Source: Geminicoccus sp036263595 (GTDB lineage: Bacteria > Pseudomonadota > Alphaproteobacteria > Geminicoccales > Geminicoccaceae). Taken from it: 26,629 bases of DNA. The notes below the pieces were generated by a model. That model was not told the DNA's origin. It did no database searches and saw nothing but the letters and a program-made list of their open reading frames with translations. The stretch is taken from NCBI RefSeq assembly GCF_036263595.1, contig NZ_DATAGQ010000002.1:1-26629 (forward strand), given 5' to 3'. The position numbers and the translations under genes are program-made. Of this stretch, positions 24,010-26,629 are shown in pieces. Numbering within the stretch: the stretch's first letter is position 1; the number at the start of each line of letters is the position of its first letter.

Positions 24010-25326
24010 ATGACGATGCCCTTCGGGCGGCCTTGGCTGTCCTTTTATGGCGATGACCTGACCGGTGCCACCGACGCGCTCGAGGCACTGGGCTCGAGCG
24101 GCATCGACACCGTGCTGTTCGTCCGGGTACCGGCACCACACGAGCAGGCGCGCTTCCAAGGGGCTCAGGCCGTGGGCCTTGCCGGCACCAGCCGGAGCCG
24201 GCCACCGGCATGGATGGACGAGCACCTGCCGCCAGCCTTTGCCTGGCTGCGCGACCAGGACGCCCCGCTATGTCACTACAAGGTCTGCTCGACCTTCGAC
24301 AGCGCGCCCGAGATCGGCAGCATCGGCCGCGCCGCCGACATCGGCGCAGCCGTGTTCACGTCGTCCGTTGTCCCCATGGTGGTCGGCGTGCCGCAGCTGC
24401 GCCGCTATACCTTCTTCGGTCACCTCTTCGCCGACTATCGCGGGCAGGTCCATCGGCTCGACCGTCATCCCGTCATGAGCCGCCATCCCGTCACGCCGAT
24501 GGACGAGGCGGATCTGCGCCGCCACCTGGCCAGGCAGACCAGCCGCTCGATCGGCCTGATCGACCTGCCGTCGCTCGCCCGGGCGGACGTCGACAATGTG
24601 GTGGACCGTCTGGCTGCCGATCACGAGATCCTGCTGATCGATGTGGCCGACGAGGCAAGCCAGCTGGAGGCAGGCCGGCAGCTTGTCCGCCTTCAGGCGG
24701 CAGGTGGCCGTTTCGTGATCGGATCATCCGGCGTGGAATATGCGCTGATCCGGACGTGGCGGCGCGAAAGCTTGGTCGGCGGGCCGGTTGCCTTCCCTGC
24801 ACCCGAACGAATCGATCGGCTGGCCGTGGTGTCCGGCAGCGTGTCCCCGACCACCGCGCGGCAGATCGAATGGGCATGTGCCAACGGCTTCGAGCTGGCG
24901 GCGATCGAGCCGGGCCAGCTGCTGGCGGACAATGGCATCGAGACCGCCCTGACGCAGGCGCTGGACGTCCTGGGGAAGGGGCTGAGCGTCATCGTCGCGA
25001 CGGCCCAGGGTCAGGCAAGCACCAAGCCGATCCCGGACGAGGCGCGGCACGAGATCGGCCGTCGTCTCGGAATTATCCTGCACGAACTGGTAAGGCGTGC
25101 CAGCCTTCCGCGCGCCGTGGTGGCCGGCGGGGATACATCGAGCCACGCGCTGCGCGAACTCGATGTCCTCGCGCTCAAGCTGTGCCTGCCGCTGCCGAAG
25201 ACCCCGGGATCGCCACTTTGCCGCAGCTTCCGCAGCGACGGCTCGCAAGGCCCGGAGCTCGCGTTCAAGGGCGGGCAAATCGGAGCCGACGACTATTTCG
25301 TGGCCATCCGGGACGGTGTTGGCTGA
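24010..25326 (+). CDS. Four-carbon acid sugar kinase (DUF1537), candidate 3-oxo-isoapionate kinase
   Basis: This 438-residue protein belongs to the DUF1537 kinases, which phosphorylate four-carbon acid sugars and related keto acids. The substrate-side motif DDLTGATDAL lies at residues 15-24. The nucleotide-side blocks are SGSVSPTTARQIEWA (about 276-290), VVAGGDTSSHAL (about 370-381) and KTPGSPLCRSF. ATG 24010 is chosen because AAGGACA lies upstream and the family begins close to WLSFYGDDLTG. The RuBisCO-like gene is divergent and shares the 71-bp promoter region. This pairing matches OiaK with OiaX or OiaT of the apionate route, so the substrate is probably 3-oxo-isoapionate. Other four-carbon acids such as threonate remain possible. 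Confidence 0.87.
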   Translation: MTMPFGRPWLSFYGDDLTGATDALEALGSSGIDTVLFVRVPAPHEQARFQGAQAVGLAGTSRSRPPAWMDEHLPPAFAWLRDQDAPLCHYKVCSTFDSAPEIGSIGRAADIGAAVFTSSVVPMVVGVPQLRRYTFFGHLFADYRGQVHRLDRHPVMSRHPVTPMDEADLRRHLARQTSRSIGLIDLPSLARADVDNVVDRLAADHEILLIDVADEASQLEAGRQLVRLQAAGGRFVIGSSGVEYALIRTWRRESLVGGPVAFPAPERIDRLAVVSGSVSPTTARQIEWACANGFELAAIEPGQLLADNGIETALTQALDVLGKGLSVIVATAQGQASTKPIPDEARHEIGRRLGIILHELVRRASLPRAVVAGGDTSSHALRELDVLALKLCLPLPKTPGSPLCRSFRSDGSQGPELAFKGGQIGADDYFVAIRDGVG

Positions 25327-26111
25327 GGTCCTTCAGGACTGCCTCTGCAAGCCGCCCCAGGGGTTGGGCATCAGCCGGTTCTCCCGTTGCTGGAGCGTGG
25401 CGGCACCCCGCGATCATCAAAAACCAGGGCCTCATGACGACGGCTCGCCGCAAGGTGGCCGGCGTGCCACCCGACATCGACCGGGCTCAGGCGAGCCAGC
25501 CGGATCGTTGCCGTGGAGGCCCACCACTATTGCGCCCTGGTTCGGTGGGATGGAGTACCCAGTTGTAGGTTCGATCGCGGTGGCGGCGTCTGTCCGGCGG
25601 ATCGGCCGGATGGTCAACATGACGACCAACAGGCCACTGGCGTTGATCCGGTCGACGAGCCCTCCCGCCGACTTCGCATTCATGGCCGGGGCGGCCCCAG
25701 CCGCGGATGCCGCGGGCTGGGGGCGCCGGCCAACGTGCAGGTTGCATTCGGAGCCTCCTGCCGCAGGCGCCGACCCCGTGGTTGTGGAACATCGTCGGGA
25801 TCGGGCAGGCTCATCTGTTGTGAAGACGTCCGACGGCTCGAGCGAGTTGAGCGCCCGCTCCGTCACGGAAGTAGCCAGCATCCTGGTGAGCCCGGTGCCG
25901 GCGCCATCCCAGGTGGACGCACTTGGACTGATCCGCTCCTACCAGTCCACCGGCGTGGAGGCCGAACAGCTCGGGCAGATCGGCGAGGCCATATCCGCAC
26001 ATGGCGCAAGGGGAGTGCATCTTGGGCGGCGCCGCCACTCCGTCCAGTCCCACAAGCTATCCTGGCAGGCACCGGACTCGGAGCGGGCGGTGGCGTGAAG
26101 CCCTCCACCCG
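25327..26111. other. 785-bp stretch without a recognisable gene
   Basis: After the kinase gene the codon pattern of real genes is lost in every frame. The longest frames are Arg/Gly/Pro-rich and match nothing I know. One - strand stretch near 25550-25700 (GLLVVMLTIRPIRRTDAATA) and one + strand stretch near 25820-26000 (VDALGLIRSYQSTGVEAEQL) look mildly protein-like. They may be gene remnants, which suits the decayed transposases just to the right. Confidence 0.5.
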
Positions 26112-26470
26112 GTCACGAATGTTGGCCTGGATGACGTCGCCTTCGTCGTGGCCCGCTTCCTGCCGCACCTCGATCGAGACAAGCTGCGGGTGACGTCGGT
26201 GCCGGGGCCGCCACCCCTATGACGAGGTCCAAGCTGGGTGACAGCAGCTTGCAGGCTACGCCCTTGGCATCGTGCCTGTCGCCATCGAGCACCTGCCGAA
26301 ACTGGAGACCACCGTTGGTGAGCGGCGCAGAAGGTACGTCCGTGTCACGGTCGACCGCTGCTCCCGCTCTGTGCGTCCGCTCGTCAAGGACAAGACAGCG
26401 AGCAAAGCGCCATCGCCGCCTTACGCGTCACCTACATGGCTGCCGACCATGTCAGCTGGTTTGTTCGGGC
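26112..26470 (+). pseudogene. Decayed IS481-family transposase, central part
   Basis: The first frame (26112-26222) reads VGLDDVAFVVARFLPHLDRDKL and stops at TGA 26220. A second frame from about 26250 reads YALGIVPVAIEHLPKLETT then GERRRRYVRVTVDRCSRSV and KDKTA. A third frame gives RVTYMAADHVSWFV. In order, these match the central DDE region of IS481-type transposases, where the usual sequences are close to FVHIDIKHLPKL and VTHVLTDNGSCF. The first catalytic Asp is replaced by Ala and the second region is degraded. One stop and at least two frameshifts make this a dead remnant. Neither a 5' end nor terminal repeats were found. Confidence 0.75.
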
Positions 26471-26486
26471 CCGAGCTGTACGGCCC

Positions 26487-26629
26487 TCAGATGAGGTAGT
26501 GCGGGTTGATCTTGTAAATTGAGGATCGACCTTCCAGGCGTCGCAGATCGCCTGGACCGGTGTCCGCCATCACAGTGTCTGCAGATGCCTGGCGACGCTG
26601 CAGGCAGCGACGAAGGCCAGGACGTGTGC
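26487..26629 (-). pseudogene. Decayed IS481-type transposase, C-terminal end (runs off the right edge)
   Basis: Read on the - strand from the window edge, the sequence gives HVLAFVAACSVARHLQTL, a TGA, then WRTPVQAICDAWKVDP, and after a one-base shift KINPHYLI followed by a stop. This matches the usual C-terminus of IS481-type integrase-like transposases (ARHLKTLKWRTPFQAICDAW, then a PHHLIPGP-like ending). One in-frame stop and one frameshift show that it is broken. It points toward the other remnant, with their ends about 16 bp apart, so two separate elements have decayed side by side. Confidence 0.75.

Noticed and set aside
25432..25881. 149-residue - strand frame in the gene-poor end
   Set aside because: It has one mildly protein-like stretch but no ribosome site, no motif and poor codon pattern, so it is not called as a gene.

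Overview
This window is high-GC DNA packed with genes on both strands. The gene types point to an alphaproteobacterium, probably a Rhodospirillales- or Geminicoccales-like lineage. These include clpS-clpA next to a DUF482 acetyltransferase and a RidA-like protein, a cheY-cheZ pair, and a UvrA whose first zinc finger reads CPVS. The placement rests on gene types and protein flavour only; no rRNA or other marker is present.

Layout, left to right. (1) 1-3435: the tail of an unknown gene, a sugar-acid dehydratase of the IlvD/Edd family resembling L-arabinonate dehydratase, a 548-bp gap with four copies of a short repeat, and agmatine deiminase. (2) 3580-8062: a RidA-like protein and a DUF482 acetyltransferase on the + strand, converging on clpS-clpA on the - strand. 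(3) 8365-11385: a CitMHS/NhaD-like cation antiporter, two small overlapping membrane genes that each carry an apparent frameshift, and a tandem universal stress protein that follows a hypothetical gene (11415-12053). (4) 12562-13095: ssb. (5) 13161-15782: a three-gene cassette on the - strand. (6) 16013-18895: uvrA. (7) 18991-22582: cheY, cheZ and a large exported AMIN/TPR-like protein. (8) 22670-25326: a RuBisCO-like protein and a DUF1537 four-carbon acid sugar kinase, divergently arranged. (9) 25327-26629: a gene-poor end with decayed IS481-type transposase remnants.

The most interesting system is the cassette at 13161-15782. Its first gene encodes an astacin-type zinc metalloprotease with an intact HExxHxxGxxH motif and Met-turn. 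A C-terminal array of about six Thr/Lys/Glu/Asp-rich repeats (TIKEIRKDPI-like) is fused to it. Two bases downstream lies an MvdC/MvdD-type ATP-grasp ligase, the enzyme class that forms side-chain ester and amide cross-links in graspetides (microviridin-type RiPPs). A YbaY/YscW-like beta-domain gene overlaps the end of the ligase gene. My inference is a graspetide-like system in which the multi-core precursor is fused in cis to a protease, or in which the ligase staples the tail of the protease.

The RuBisCO-like protein and DUF1537 kinase probably act in consecutive steps of a branched sugar-acid pathway such as 3-oxo-isoapionate breakdown. No tRNA, rRNA or CRISPR array was seen.
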